Positions 14,053 through 21,527 of a DNA stretch of 35,675 bases are shown here, one piece after another. The notes under the pieces were generated by a model. That model had not been told where the DNA came from and searched no databases. It saw nothing but the letters and a program-made list of their open reading frames with translations. Positions within the stretch are counted from its first letter, which is position 1. The number at the start of each line of letters is the position of its first letter. The translations under genes and the position numbers were made by a program. Origin of the DNA: SAR86 cluster bacterium (GTDB taxonomy: Bacteria; Pseudomonadota; Gammaproteobacteria; Magnimaribacterales; AG-339-G14); contig JAOIHS010000008.1 in assembly GCA_028135785.1 (NCBI GenBank), positions 1 to 35,675 of the forward strand, written 5' to 3'.

Positions 14053-14327
14053 ATATTTTGTTGATGATGAACTCCTGGCAATCTTTCTTTACCCCAAATT
14101 CCATCGAAATACTCATTCTCTTCAGCATAATTTTCTTTATCTAAAAGTTTATTGAGTATTTGATCTTCTTCTGGATAATTATCATCAATATGCCCGCCTG
14201 GATTTACACCTAAAAAATAATAATCGCCTGTAGACAAGGTTTCATAACCTGAATAAATTATATTTCCTGGTTTTCTTTGGAGACCTGTATTTTTTAGAAG
14301 TTCAGCGATTTTATCTATATGACTCAT
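13971..14327 (-). pseudogene. Truncated uracil-DNA glycosylase superfamily protein
   Basis: A 118-residue minus-strand frame. Residues 1 to about 93 resemble the N-terminal half of the uracil-DNA glycosylase superfamily, with the active-site loop YYFLGVNPGG near residues 36-45 and the later FDGIWGKERLPGVHHQQNIQ. The expected C-terminal half, with its conserved His/Ser loop, is missing. The last 25 or so residues (AFCFFSSEQAF onward) are simply the antisense of the fragment converging from the left, so the homology ends near 14045. It starts 12 bases after the Cas4-like nuclease gene and was part of the same operon. It is unlikely to be an active enzyme. Confidence 0.55.
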
Positions 14328-14339
14328 CTATATTGATTC

Positions 14340-15149
14340 TTACAGGTGAGATAGTGAATCCAGAAAAGTGAAATATTCACAAGGTTTATCGCCTTTGGGA
14401 CCAAAGCCACTCTGCGAATGATCTGGGCATTTGTCTTGATGAAGGCATTTTTTAATTTCTTCAATTTTACCTTCTACCCAACTTGAATCGCCTTCATAAG
14501 CAACTAATTGAACATCAAAGTACATTTTTGCCTTGTCTTCATCTTTTAATAACATCCCAGGCTCAAAGTGTTGATCGCCGTTAACATATACAAAATAACC
14601 TGTATTACTGACTTGAAAACCATTTTTTCTTAATATCCATTGATACATGTCCATTTGTCTTTTATAGCCTTCTTTGTATGCACCAAATAAAGTAATTGGC
14701 TCTAAGGCAGTTAAGTCTTCATTTCTTCTGCCCGCTGTACTCTTATAATCCACAATAAATAATTCATCTGTTTTAGGATCATGCCAAACATCATCCAATC
14801 CGCCGCCAATGATGAAATTTGCTGGTTTATAGTCAGTTCGAAAGCCTAATTGGAGAGATTTTGTCCACGTCTCAAAATCTTCATGTTGAAAAGGAACCAA
14901 ATGTCCTAGGCCATGACGAATCATAAATGGATGGGGTTTTTGATTATCTCGATAAACGTCGAAATCTTTTTTTAATAACGTATCTGTCGCTGTGTTTAAT
15001 AAAAAACCTGGCATTCCAGGAAACTTTATTCCTTTAACGCGATCTAGCCAAAAACAGGCTGGACATTTTACGTAGGCTTCAATACGCGACCGACTTAACT
15101 CATAAGGTTCAGGGTTCTCTGGATTAAATACTCCTCTATGCCTTGCCAT
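14340..15149 (-). CDS. PD-(D/E)XK nuclease, Cas4/RecB-like, with probable Fe-S cysteines
   Basis: A 269-residue nuclease. The core motif is GGGLDDVWHD (metal-binding Asp) followed by LFIVDYKSTA (D-x-K), then the QMDMYQWILRKNGF helix, the layout of RecB/Cas4/AddB nucleases. Cysteines at residues 30 and 33 (VKCPACFW) and three near the end (KKCLHQDKC and KPCEYF) could hold the iron-sulfur cluster typical of Cas4 and AddB. No cas1, cas2 or repeats are nearby, so it is not a CRISPR adaptation gene. The truncated glycosylase follows 12 bases later. Its leader has an inverted repeat (15167-15198) but not the palindrome shared by its neighbours. Confidence 0.82.
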   Translation of the reverse strand: MARHRGVFNPENPEPYELSRSRIEAYVKCPACFWLDRVKGIKFPGMPGFLLNTATDTLLKKDFDVYRDNQKPHPFMIRHGLGHLVPFQHEDFETWTKSLQLGFRTDYKPANFIIGGGLDDVWHDPKTDELFIVDYKSTAGRRNEDLTALEPITLFGAYKEGYKRQMDMYQWILRKNGFQVSNTGYFVYVNGDQHFEPGMLLKDEDKAKMYFDVQLVAYEGDSSWVEGKIEEIKKCLHQDKCPDHSQSGFGPKGDKPCEYFTFLDSLSHL

Positions 15150-15357
15150 AGAATTTATCTTTACATAAAACTAAATAAAATGCTCCACGTTTAGTTTTAA
15201 TGGATATGTGTGATAGATTTGTTAAAGAATGGAAGTCTACTGGTGTAGAGGCTAGTTCTTATTTCGTATTTAGGTTTATGTTGATTTTGGAATTCATTTT
15301 TAAACCACAAAGGCAGTATGGTGTAACCGCTATACCAATCTTTACGATACCTAAATA
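15150..15357. other. Intergenic region with an inverted repeat
   Basis: These 208 bases lie between two minus-strand genes. The main structure is a 9-bp inverted repeat, AAAACTAAA (15167-15175) and TTTAGTTTT (15190-15198), with a 14-base spacer. It lies 18 bases before the nuclease start and has no T-run behind it, so it is more likely an operator or mRNA hairpin than a terminator. A plus-strand frame opening at 15200 runs into the next gene antisense and is not supported. Confidence 0.35.
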
Positions 15358-16026
15358 TCATTTAGCCGCTACGATATTCTCTTCATCGCAAACTTTGGGA
15401 AGCTGCTCTAAGGCTTCAGTAAAACCATCGCTTTTAAAAGTAGTCATATCAAACCCACCCATTAAAAATTGATAAGGACTTTCCTCGGGGAAAAAAATAG
15501 AAAACTTCTCTACCAGAGAATCGTCTTTGTTTATTAAAGGCAAACCTTCGGGAAAGGTAATCAGAAATAAGTCATATAGTAGTGGCTCTTCAAGATCGTA
15601 TTTATCGTGCGCTTTTTTGTAAAACTCTTTGCCCACCAAATCTTCCAGTTTTAATACCGAATGAATTTTTGCTTCATAAAAATATGCTGGATTGGTATCC
15701 GTCTGCACTACTAATTTTGTTTCATTGAGTAAATCTTCACGCTCGATAATGCCTTCGTGTTTTCGAAAGGCCGGCGTAATGAGTTGAAATAAAACCACTG
15801 GCGCATTGCAAGCCGGGAGCTCCCAACTCAAGATAACTTGATTCCAATAGGAATGCTGGTCACTAATTTTAATATAACCTATCTCTTTGTCTTCGGTGAC
15901 AGTGAATTTCCAGCTGGTATCTATTTCATTGTTTACGTAACTTGAATGATAAATTTTGTGATCTTGGTCTTGAGCAGCCAAAATAAAGCCGCTCAAGAAA
16001 AGTACAACCCCTAATCTAATCTTCAT
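15358..16026 (-). CDS. Secreted protein of unknown function
   Basis: A 222-residue exported protein when started at 16026, where MKIRLGVVLFLSGFILAAQDQ gives a clear signal peptide. A longer frame from 16056 adds ten residues in front. The mature part has about 200 residues of mixed sequence, including WKFTVTEDKEIGYIKI, SWELPACNAPVVLFQLITPAF and FFPEESPYQFLMGGFD, with two Cys (PACNAP and KVCDE) that could form a disulfide. I do not recognise the family. Its upstream gap holds the second shared palindrome, whose leftward arm is followed by CATAAT (16140 down to 16135) at the same 8-base spacing, so it may belong to the same regulon. Confidence 0.6.
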   Translation of the reverse strand: MKIRLGVVLFLSGFILAAQDQDHKIYHSSYVNNEIDTSWKFTVTEDKEIGYIKISDQHSYWNQVILSWELPACNAPVVLFQLITPAFRKHEGIIEREDLLNETKLVVQTDTNPAYFYEAKIHSVLKLEDLVGKEFYKKAHDKYDLEEPLLYDLFLITFPEGLPLINKDDSLVEKFSIFFPEESPYQFLMGGFDMTTFKSDGFTEALEQLPKVCDEENIVAAK

Positions 16027-16134
16027 CAAATAACTTTGACCAAAGCAAGGTTCCATTTATTGAAATTTCTATCTGCATTTCTTCATTTTCTTTTTTCATA
16101 TCTTTTTAGACCAAAAAACAATATTGACGTTCGC

Positions 16135-16183
16135 ATTATGCTGATTCTTTCCGACAGGGATTGTCGGATTGAGGTTATAAAAT
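16135..16183. promoter_or_regulatory. Palindromic bidirectional promoter with RecA-NDp-like layout (site 2)
   Basis: The palindrome CCGACA-GGGAT-TGTCGG (16151-16167) matches site 1. Rightward, TTGTCGGAT (16161-16169) is followed after 8 bases by TAAAAT (16178-16183); an overlapping TATAAA begins two bases earlier. Leftward, CTGTCGGAA (16157-16149) is followed after 8 bases by CATAAT (16140-16135). It lies between the divergent genes starting at 16026 and 16208. The base-by-base agreement with site 1 continues into TTGTCGGAT and a GTTATAA. Confidence 0.7.
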
Positions 16184-16207
16184 ATAGGCTCAAATATCGG
16201 AGACCAA

Positions 16208-16516
16208 ATGCACAATAAACCAAAGAAATTAACTGAAGATCTGTTCAATGAAATGGAAAAAGTCTATGAACGCTACTCACATAGAGAAGATTTTGATCCA
16301 GGATGCTTCGCCTATAGCTTAGCTAGATACACCATGTATATGCTCTTTGAAACTGCTGCTTCTCCTCTAGCAGCTACTGGCATGTTAGCTCGTGCTATGC
16401 AAAATCATATGCTTGACTTGCGTTTTGAAGAGAGAAAAAATGAAAGTAATTTTGTCGGCGAACTTATCGATGAAAACGGCATTTCTATTCCAGTTGATAA
16501 ATCACAAAAACATTAA
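16208..16516 (+). CDS. Conserved-looking 102-residue protein of unknown function
   Basis: A 102-residue, mostly helical soluble protein. It contains DLFNEMEKVYERYSHREDF, then LARYTMYMLFETAASPLAATGMLARAMQNHM, a long amphipathic or semi-hydrophobic stretch, and a polar tail ending DKSQKH. A ribosome site GGAG lies 7 bases before the ATG. It is the first gene to the right of palindrome site 2 and is followed 5 bases later by another unknown gene. No family is recognised. If the palindrome is the WYL operator, these two genes are candidate effectors of that response. Confidence 0.62.
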   Translation: MHNKPKKLTEDLFNEMEKVYERYSHREDFDPGCFAYSLARYTMYMLFETAASPLAATGMLARAMQNHMLDLRFEERKNESNFVGELIDENGISIPVDKSQKH

Positions 16517-16521
16517 TCGAA

Positions 16522-16920
16522 GTGAAGAAACTTAAAGCTAAAAACTTTATTCCCGTGCCCACCAATGAAGCTTACGAAGTCTCGCTCCAACTTATTGCTG
16601 AAACTAGAGCTGAAAATCATTTTCTTTTTAGAAGAGTATGGTTTCTTGAGCAAAAAATTAAAGAAAGTGTAGAGAATGAAATTAATGTTATGTCTTATGA
16701 AAAAATAATAAAGATTTTAATGAAAAAATGTTACGAAAATTATGAATTATTTCATCAGCTTGAAACTGAAATAACTTTAATTTCCGGTTACCGAAAAAAA
16801 GAAATTAAAAGATTTTTTAAATTGTCACAAGAAATGATTCTGAAGGATAAAAGATCCAATGATTTTTTTCAGATTCCTAACCAACCTTACCCATTTCCAA
16901 ATAAATTAAATTATAAATAA
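16522..16920 (+). CDS. Unknown 132-residue protein, GTG start
   Basis: A 132-residue basic protein rich in Lys, Glu and aromatic residues, beginning at a GTG 5 bases after the previous stop. The middle (HFLFRRVWFLEQKIKESVENEI and EKIIKILMKKCYENYELFHQLETEI) is predicted to be helical or coiled-coil. It ends in KLNYK just before a strong terminator. No family is recognised. Operon position suggests a role linked to the 102-residue protein before it. Confidence 0.58.
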   Translation: MKKLKAKNFIPVPTNEAYEVSLQLIAETRAENHFLFRRVWFLEQKIKESVENEINVMSYEKIIKILMKKCYENYELFHQLETEITLISGYRKKEIKRFFKLSQEMILKDKRSNDFFQIPNQPYPFPNKLNYK

Positions 16921-16949
16921 AAAAAGGGAGCAATAAGCTCCCTTTTTTT
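16921..16949. terminator. Bidirectional intrinsic terminator
   Basis: GGGAGC (16926-16931), loop AATAA and GCTCCC (16937-16942) are flanked by five As on the left and seven Ts on the right, so it can stop transcripts from both sides. It serves the 16522 gene and the converging secreted-paralogue operon. Confidence 0.9.
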
Positions 16950-16959
16950 GTCTTATCAA

Positions 16960-17673
16960 TTAATTCCAGGCTTTAATTGGCATCACTATGATACGTCTAA
17001 CAACTTTTCTATTTTTCTGAATTTTAGTTTGGAACTTTTTAAAATCAGGATTTTTCATTGTTAACAAAGCATTAAATGCCATCAACTGTTCAAGATTACT
17101 TGCGCCGATAAAAGCAAAATGCGAGAAACCTTCTCCAGCTATAACTCTTTCCACGCCATAAGATCCAGGGATTTGACCTTTTTCAGTCATCGCTTCCGTG
17201 AATTCTTTGTAAGCAGCTAGATAAGCATCTTCATTTCTGACGTTGATTTCAAACGTTTGGAAAACCGTATCTTTAGTCCAATCACCGCCTTCAAATAAAG
17301 ATTTGGCTAGCCACTCTTCCGTTGGTTTAGATGCACCTGCAAGAGCAGTTAAAAACTCAGCATACTCTGGGCATGATGAATTTATTGCAAACGATTCGTT
17401 CATCTCTTTAGCATTGTTATATGTAACAACAAACGTATGTGTGCGGGGTGACTTACCATTAAATAATTCACTCACTAAGGTAACCGCTGCTTTTTGCTTT
17501 TCAAAACAATCAGATGCCGCAAATTTATCCATCGCTGCAACTACTGCGGATGGATTATTAGCCGTGAGACTGTAATAAGAATAATAAACATCATTTGTAT
17601 CCGAATGATTGCCATGACCGTCTGCAAAAGCTAAACCGCTGACAGCCAATAAAGTTATTAATAATTTTTTCAT
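16960..17673 (-). CDS. Secreted protein, tandem paralogue C
   Basis: A 237-residue exported protein with a signal peptide (MKKLLITLLAVSGLAFADG). The mature part holds two similar halves, one with YYSYYSLTANNPSAVVAAMDKFAAS and the other with FEINVRNEDAYLAAYKEFTEAM followed by SHFAFIGASNLEQLMAFN. This pattern is reminiscent of a ferredoxin-like dimeric alpha/beta barrel duplicated within one chain. It is clearly homologous to the 17685 gene (shared KFAAS, FAF/YIGAS and a Cys after each first helix) and more distantly to the 18422 gene. It follows its neighbour by 11 bases with an AGGA ribosome site. No known family or catalytic motif is recognised. Confidence 0.72.
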   Translation of the reverse strand: MKKLLITLLAVSGLAFADGHGNHSDTNDVYYSYYSLTANNPSAVVAAMDKFAASDCFEKQKAAVTLVSELFNGKSPRTHTFVVTYNNAKEMNESFAINSSCPEYAEFLTALAGASKPTEEWLAKSLFEGGDWTKDTVFQTFEINVRNEDAYLAAYKEFTEAMTEKGQIPGSYGVERVIAGEGFSHFAFIGASNLEQLMAFNALLTMKNPDFKKFQTKIQKNRKVVRRIIVMPIKAWN

Positions 17674-17684
17674 AGTTTTTTCCT

Positions 17685-18392
17685 TTACTGTTTAGGCCAA
17701 GATTTAACCGGCAGAATCAAAGATGTATTTAACACTTCTCTCATGCTACCAACTTTTCTAGCAAATTTAGCAAATGCTGGAGAAGCCGTTAGGTCTGTTT
17801 GGTTAGCTGTTAAAGTTTCAAAGTCTGATGCACCGATGTAAACAAAGTGAGAGGCCTTATTGTTGCCTAAGAATATTCTGTTTAAACCATACGAGCCAGT
17901 CACTGTACCGTCAGCAACATTGGCTGCCATTAACTCACTCCAGGCTTTTCCATAAGCTGCTTCGTTTGAAGTCGTAATGTCATATTTCATGAAAGCATTA
18001 TCTTTCGACCAATCACCAACTTCGATTGCCGGAATGATGGCAAATTCAGATACGGGATCTGCTCCTGTACCAATTTCTTGCAACATTGCAGCAGCTTCAG
18101 GGCAAGACTGCATCAAAGCTCCGGCTTTTTGAAAGTCGGCCATTTTTGCATAAGAAACAATCACAAAGTGCGTAGAGGCTTCTGATCCATTTATCGCTTC
18201 TGCCATTAAGCCGATATCAGCTGGGAACTTTTGCCCACAACTGGAAGCAGCAAATTTATCAATGGCGCCAACTAAGGCAACTGGGTTTGAAACATTCATA
18301 AAATAAAAGGCGTGCATTTCATGTTTGCCTTCGCCTTCAGCAGCTACGCTAAAAGATAAAAGCGTGGTCATTAAAATTAATATTTTTTTCAT
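17685..18392 (-). CDS. Secreted protein, tandem paralogue B
   Basis: A 235-residue exported protein with a signal peptide (MKKILILMTTLLSFSVAAEG) and a strong AAGGAG ribosome site. It aligns along its length with the next gene: FYFMNVSNPVALVGAIDKFAASSCG matches YYSLTANNPSAVVAAMDKFAASDC, and SHFVYIGASDFETLTANQ matches SHFAFIGASNLEQLMAFN. The two conserved Cys suggest a periplasmic disulfide. It is the middle gene of three. Function unknown; a small-ligand-binding periplasmic role is only a guess from the apparent fold. Confidence 0.72.
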   Translation of the reverse strand: MKKILILMTTLLSFSVAAEGEGKHEMHAFYFMNVSNPVALVGAIDKFAASSCGQKFPADIGLMAEAINGSEASTHFVIVSYAKMADFQKAGALMQSCPEAAAMLQEIGTGADPVSEFAIIPAIEVGDWSKDNAFMKYDITTSNEAAYGKAWSELMAANVADGTVTGSYGLNRIFLGNNKASHFVYIGASDFETLTANQTDLTASPAFAKFARKVGSMREVLNTSLILPVKSWPKQ

Positions 18393-18421
18393 TTATTTCT
18401 CCTTAAAATATAAAAAATTTA

Positions 18422-19123
18422 TTATCTAGCAGTGTAAATTTGTTCACATTGCTCGTAAGAGTCATGCACAACTTCATCTTGCAAAGCTATAAATGCATTG
18501 TAAGAAGCAGCCCATTTCGCTCCAGCAAAATATTCATCAACCAACTTACCAACATCAGTAGCTGTTCTGGATATGCCTCTAACTAATAACGTTCCAGTTT
18601 CATAAGAACCACCACCTAGTGGTTGCATGATTCCTAGTTTGAAATCATGTCCAGCTTTTTGAATAGCCGCTTCCATTTTAGTTCCGGCTTCAATATAAGC
18701 AGCGAGATTTGCTGCAGAAACTCTGACTCGAGTTACTCTTTCGTAGCCAGGATCTAATTCAAAACCTTTAATAGGCTTCCATGTAACGTTGTAAACCACT
18801 TCTCTAAGCGCTTCTAATTCCTTAGAAACATTGTAAACATCGTATCCTTGAGATTGTGTAAATGCTGCTTCTACCGACGAAAAAGCACTCCAAACAAACA
18901 TTTCTCCAGGATAATTATTTCCTGATGTCGTGATACAAACACCAGCAGCATCTGGATTAGTAGCTTTGAATATTTGTTTCGCGTTTTGCTTTAAAAAATC
19001 AGTGTACTGATTCGGGTTTTTGGCTTTGATGTGTAAAGAGGTAAAACTCCCTTCACCAGCACTTTGAGCAAATAATCCCATCGACATCAATGATGCCGTA
19101 ATTAATATTATTATTTTTTTCAT
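18422..19123 (-). CDS. Secreted protein, tandem paralogue A
   Basis: A 233-residue exported protein (signal MKKIIILITASLMSMGLFAQS, ribosome site AAGGAG 6 bases away). It is the first gene of the three-gene run and the most divergent copy. It shares the two-half layout (SLHIKAKNPNQYTDFLKQNAKQIF and VRVSAANLAAYIEAGTKMEAA) and length but not the IGAS box. It starts divergently from the thermonuclease gene across a 53-base gap. No family is named. Three adjacent copies that have drifted this far suggest specialisation rather than dosage. Confidence 0.7.
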   Translation of the reverse strand: MKKIIILITASLMSMGLFAQSAGEGSFTSLHIKAKNPNQYTDFLKQNAKQIFKATNPDAAGVCITTSGNNYPGEMFVWSAFSSVEAAFTQSQGYDVYNVSKELEALREVVYNVTWKPIKGFELDPGYERVTRVRVSAANLAAYIEAGTKMEAAIQKAGHDFKLGIMQPLGGGSYETGTLLVRGISRTATDVGKLVDEYFAGAKWAASYNAFIALQDEVVHDSYEQCEQIYTAR

Positions 19124-19176
19124 TATCTCTCCTTTAAAAAAATATCGAAAGGATAATATGTAATAATTTCTGATAA

Positions 19177-19680
19177 ATGAAAAGGCTTAATCTATTTTTC
19201 TTGTATCTTTTATTCGACTTTCGGTCGGTAATTATTTGCATATTGATGCTTTTCTCTTATAGCGCACTTTCTATTCCTTACTTGAAAGACATAAAAGTTG
19301 TTGATGGCGATACTGTCAAAGCTTTTTATAAAGACGAGACGATTAAGATTAGACTGGCTGAAATTGATGCACCCGAAACAAGACAAGATTTTGGCTATCA
19401 ATCTAAAAAATGTTTGAAGCAAATTATTGACGATGCAAATGATGTTATTGCTTTTAAATTTAAAGAAGAAGATCGATACAAACGCTCAGTAGGATGGTTG
19501 CTTGCTGGCGATATAAATTTAAATTATGAAATGGTTCGAAGGGGTTGTGCTTGGGTTTATGATCAATATGTTGTGAATAAAGAAATCTATCAGGCTCAGA
19601 ATTTAGCCAAACTTAGTAAAAAGGGTCTATGGAAAAAGACTGATCCTACCGCTCCTTGGATCTGGCGCAGGAATCGTTAA
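19177..19680 (+). CDS. Thermonuclease (staphylococcal nuclease homologue)
   Basis: A 167-residue SNase-fold nuclease with an N-terminal membrane segment or signal (residues about 17-32). The catalytic pattern is intact: VVDGDTVK, IRLAEIDAPE (Arg59, Asp64, Glu67) and EEDRYKRSVG (Arg103), with the late LSKKGLWKK box. Such enzymes cut single-stranded DNA and RNA with calcium in the periplasm or outside, often for nutrient scavenging. The Arg-rich start (LFDFRSVIICILML) could anchor it in the inner membrane. The stop overlaps that of the converging DUF2237 gene by 4 bases. Confidence 0.88.
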   Translation: MKRLNLFFLYLLFDFRSVIICILMLFSYSALSIPYLKDIKVVDGDTVKAFYKDETIKIRLAEIDAPETRQDFGYQSKKCLKQIIDDANDVIAFKFKEEDRYKRSVGWLLAGDINLNYEMVRRGCAWVYDQYVVNKEIYQAQNLAKLSKKGLWKKTDPTAPWIWRRNR

Positions 19681-20048
19681 GATAAATCGATAGCAAATGC
19701 TTTCAACACTTCTATTGAAGTGTAATTCAGCGCAGATTCTTCAGTGCTTTGTAAAACTACTTTTGGTGCAGATCCAAATTCCCAAGCTTCAACCCATCGT
19801 TCAACACAAAGACACCACCGATCACCGGCTTTGAGTCCAGAAAAACCATGCTCTTCCATTGGAGTGGATAAATCGTTGCCTTTAGATGCTGAGAAAGCTA
19901 GAAAATCTTCCGTCATCACCGCACAAATTGTATGCTTGCCGTGATCGTCTTCTCCGGTAGAGCAACACCCATCTCGATAGAATCCGGTTAAGGGATCGAA
20001 TGAGCAAGGAATGATTGGTTCACCGAAAACATTTTTTGATTGTCCCAT
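19677..20048 (-). CDS. DUF2237 family protein
   Basis: A 123-residue protein matching DUF2237 along its length: NVFGEPIIPCSFDPLTGFYRDGCCSTGEDDHGKHTICAVMT, GNDLSTP and GLKAGDRWCLCVERWVEA. The conserved Cys residues (PC, GCC, ICAV, WCLC) and His suggest a metal site or redox role, but no function is established to my knowledge. It starts divergently 41 bases from selO. Confidence 0.88.
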   Translation of the reverse strand: MGQSKNVFGEPIIPCSFDPLTGFYRDGCCSTGEDDHGKHTICAVMTEDFLAFSASKGNDLSTPMEEHGFSGLKAGDRWCLCVERWVEAWEFGSAPKVVLQSTEESALNYTSIEVLKAFAIDLS

Positions 20049-20089
20049 ATATGAATTTTACCTGATTCAAAAACTTATATAATAAGAAA

Positions 20090-21526
20090 ATGTCGATCTT
20101 TAATGGAATAGAATTTAAAAACTCTTTTGGTGAGCTTCCAGGAGAGCTTTATACCAAACAGTCATGGTCGTCTTTTGAAAAAACTCAGCTGGTTGCTTTC
20201 AATGAGTCTTTAGCCAGAGAGTTAGGATTTGATCCTGAAATCGATCCGCATGAAATGATAAAAGTTTTTAATGGTGAAATATCCGTACTCGATTCTGAAC
20301 CTTTGGCTATGGCTTATGCCGGTCATCAGTTTGGTTCTTGGGTGCCTGAACTTGGTGATGGTCGTGGCATTCTATTTGGACAAATTAAAACTGCTAGTGG
20401 TTTGAGAGATCTACATATTAAAGGTGCAGGTAAAACGCCTTATTCTAGATTTGCTGATGGCCGAGCCGTTCTTAGATCAACTATCAGAGAGTATCTTTGT
20501 GGCGAAGCTATGCATGGCTTAAATGTTCCATCTTCAAGATCATTAATTATGTATGGTGGGAACGAACCTGTTTTTAGAGAAACTACTGAAACTGCAGCCA
20601 TGATGGTAAGAGTGGCCAGAACTCATATTCGTTTCGGAAATTTTGAGTATCTAAAACACAATGGCAAATCTCAATATTTAGAAGATTTATTGAACCACGT
20701 GATCGATGAATATTACTCAGAACTGAGTGATGAAAAAGATAAGTACGCAAAGTTTTTTGATAACACTGTCAAAGCAACTGCCCAACTAATTGCGCATTGG
20801 CAAGCCATTGGCTTTTCGCACGGTGTTATGAACACAGATAATATGTCCATTCTTGGTGAAACTTTTGATTACGGTCCATTTGGATTTTTAGAAAATTATA
20901 ATCCTGAATACATATGCAATCATTCAGATCATGAAGGCCGATATGCTTTTAATAATCAGCCTTCTATCGGTCACTGGAACTGTCAAGCTTTGGCTGCTGC
21001 GTTAGAAGGCTTGGTTCCTGAAAAAAAACTCATGGAATCTCTAGGAAAATATGGGACCTATTTTTACGATCATTTAGCAGATTTATATCGAGCTAAATTG
21101 GGTTTAAAGAACAAAGACGCTCAAGACTTGAAGTTGGTAGAGGGTTTGCTAAATTGGTTAAAGGAAGCTGGTTTGGATTACACAAACTTTTTTCGAAATC
21201 TTCATCAAATTCATGAACCCAATCAGTCTATTTTTGCAGATGCTGAAGGTGAAGAATGGCTAGATTCATTTATGAAAAGATTTAACCAAGAAAAAATATC
21301 TACAAAAGAATCTCGAGTAATGATGTTAAAAAATAATCCTAAATATATTTTAAGAAATTACCTAGCCCATGAGGCAATAAAAAAAGCCGAAGAAGGTGAT
21401 TTTTCAGAGGTAGAAAAGCTTCATAAGATCCTAAGCGAACCCTTTGATGATCATCCGGGAATGGAGTCTTATGCTATCGCTTCTCCAGATTGGGGTAAGA
21501 ATTTAGAAATATCTTGTTCTTCTTAA
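20090..21526 (+). CDS. selO: Protein adenylyltransferase SelO (YdiU)
   Basis: A 478-residue pseudokinase of the SelO/YdiU family, the same length as the E. coli protein. Key positions visible are Lys111 and the Arg residues in HIKGAGKTPYSRFADGRAVLRS, the AGHQFG box, Asp250 in GVMNTDNMS and Asp260 in DYGPFGF. SelO transfers AMP from ATP to Ser, Thr or Tyr of target proteins and is linked to oxidative stress. The C-terminus reads LEISCSS, with Cys where many eukaryotic members have selenocysteine. A 41-residue zinc-ribbon gene converges on its 3' end. Confidence 0.95.
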   Translation: MSIFNGIEFKNSFGELPGELYTKQSWSSFEKTQLVAFNESLARELGFDPEIDPHEMIKVFNGEISVLDSEPLAMAYAGHQFGSWVPELGDGRGILFGQIKTASGLRDLHIKGAGKTPYSRFADGRAVLRSTIREYLCGEAMHGLNVPSSRSLIMYGGNEPVFRETTETAAMMVRVARTHIRFGNFEYLKHNGKSQYLEDLLNHVIDEYYSELSDEKDKYAKFFDNTVKATAQLIAHWQAIGFSHGVMNTDNMSILGETFDYGPFGFLENYNPEYICNHSDHEGRYAFNNQPSIGHWNCQALAAALEGLVPEKKLMESLGKYGTYFYDHLADLYRAKLGLKNKDAQDLKLVEGLLNWLKEAGLDYTNFFRNLHQIHEPNQSIFADAEGEEWLDSFMKRFNQEKISTKESRVMMLKNNPKYILRNYLAHEAIKKAEEGDFSEVEKLHKILSEPFDDHPGMESYAIASPDWGKNLEISCSS

Positions 21527-21527
21527 C

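Noticed and set aside
14340-15149. Cas4 as evidence of a CRISPR system
   Set aside because: No repeat array, cas1, cas2 or other cas genes were seen; a stand-alone repair or defence nuclease is the better reading.
15310-15350. tRNA-like stretch on the minus strand (GGTATAGCGGTTAC)
   Set aside because: It cannot be folded into an acceptor stem, anticodon arm and T arm; the similarity to a D-arm box is isolated.
15200-15472. 90-residue plus-strand frame after the nuclease gene
   Set aside because: More than a third is antisense to the secreted-protein gene at 15358, there is no clear ribosome site and no recognisable sequence.
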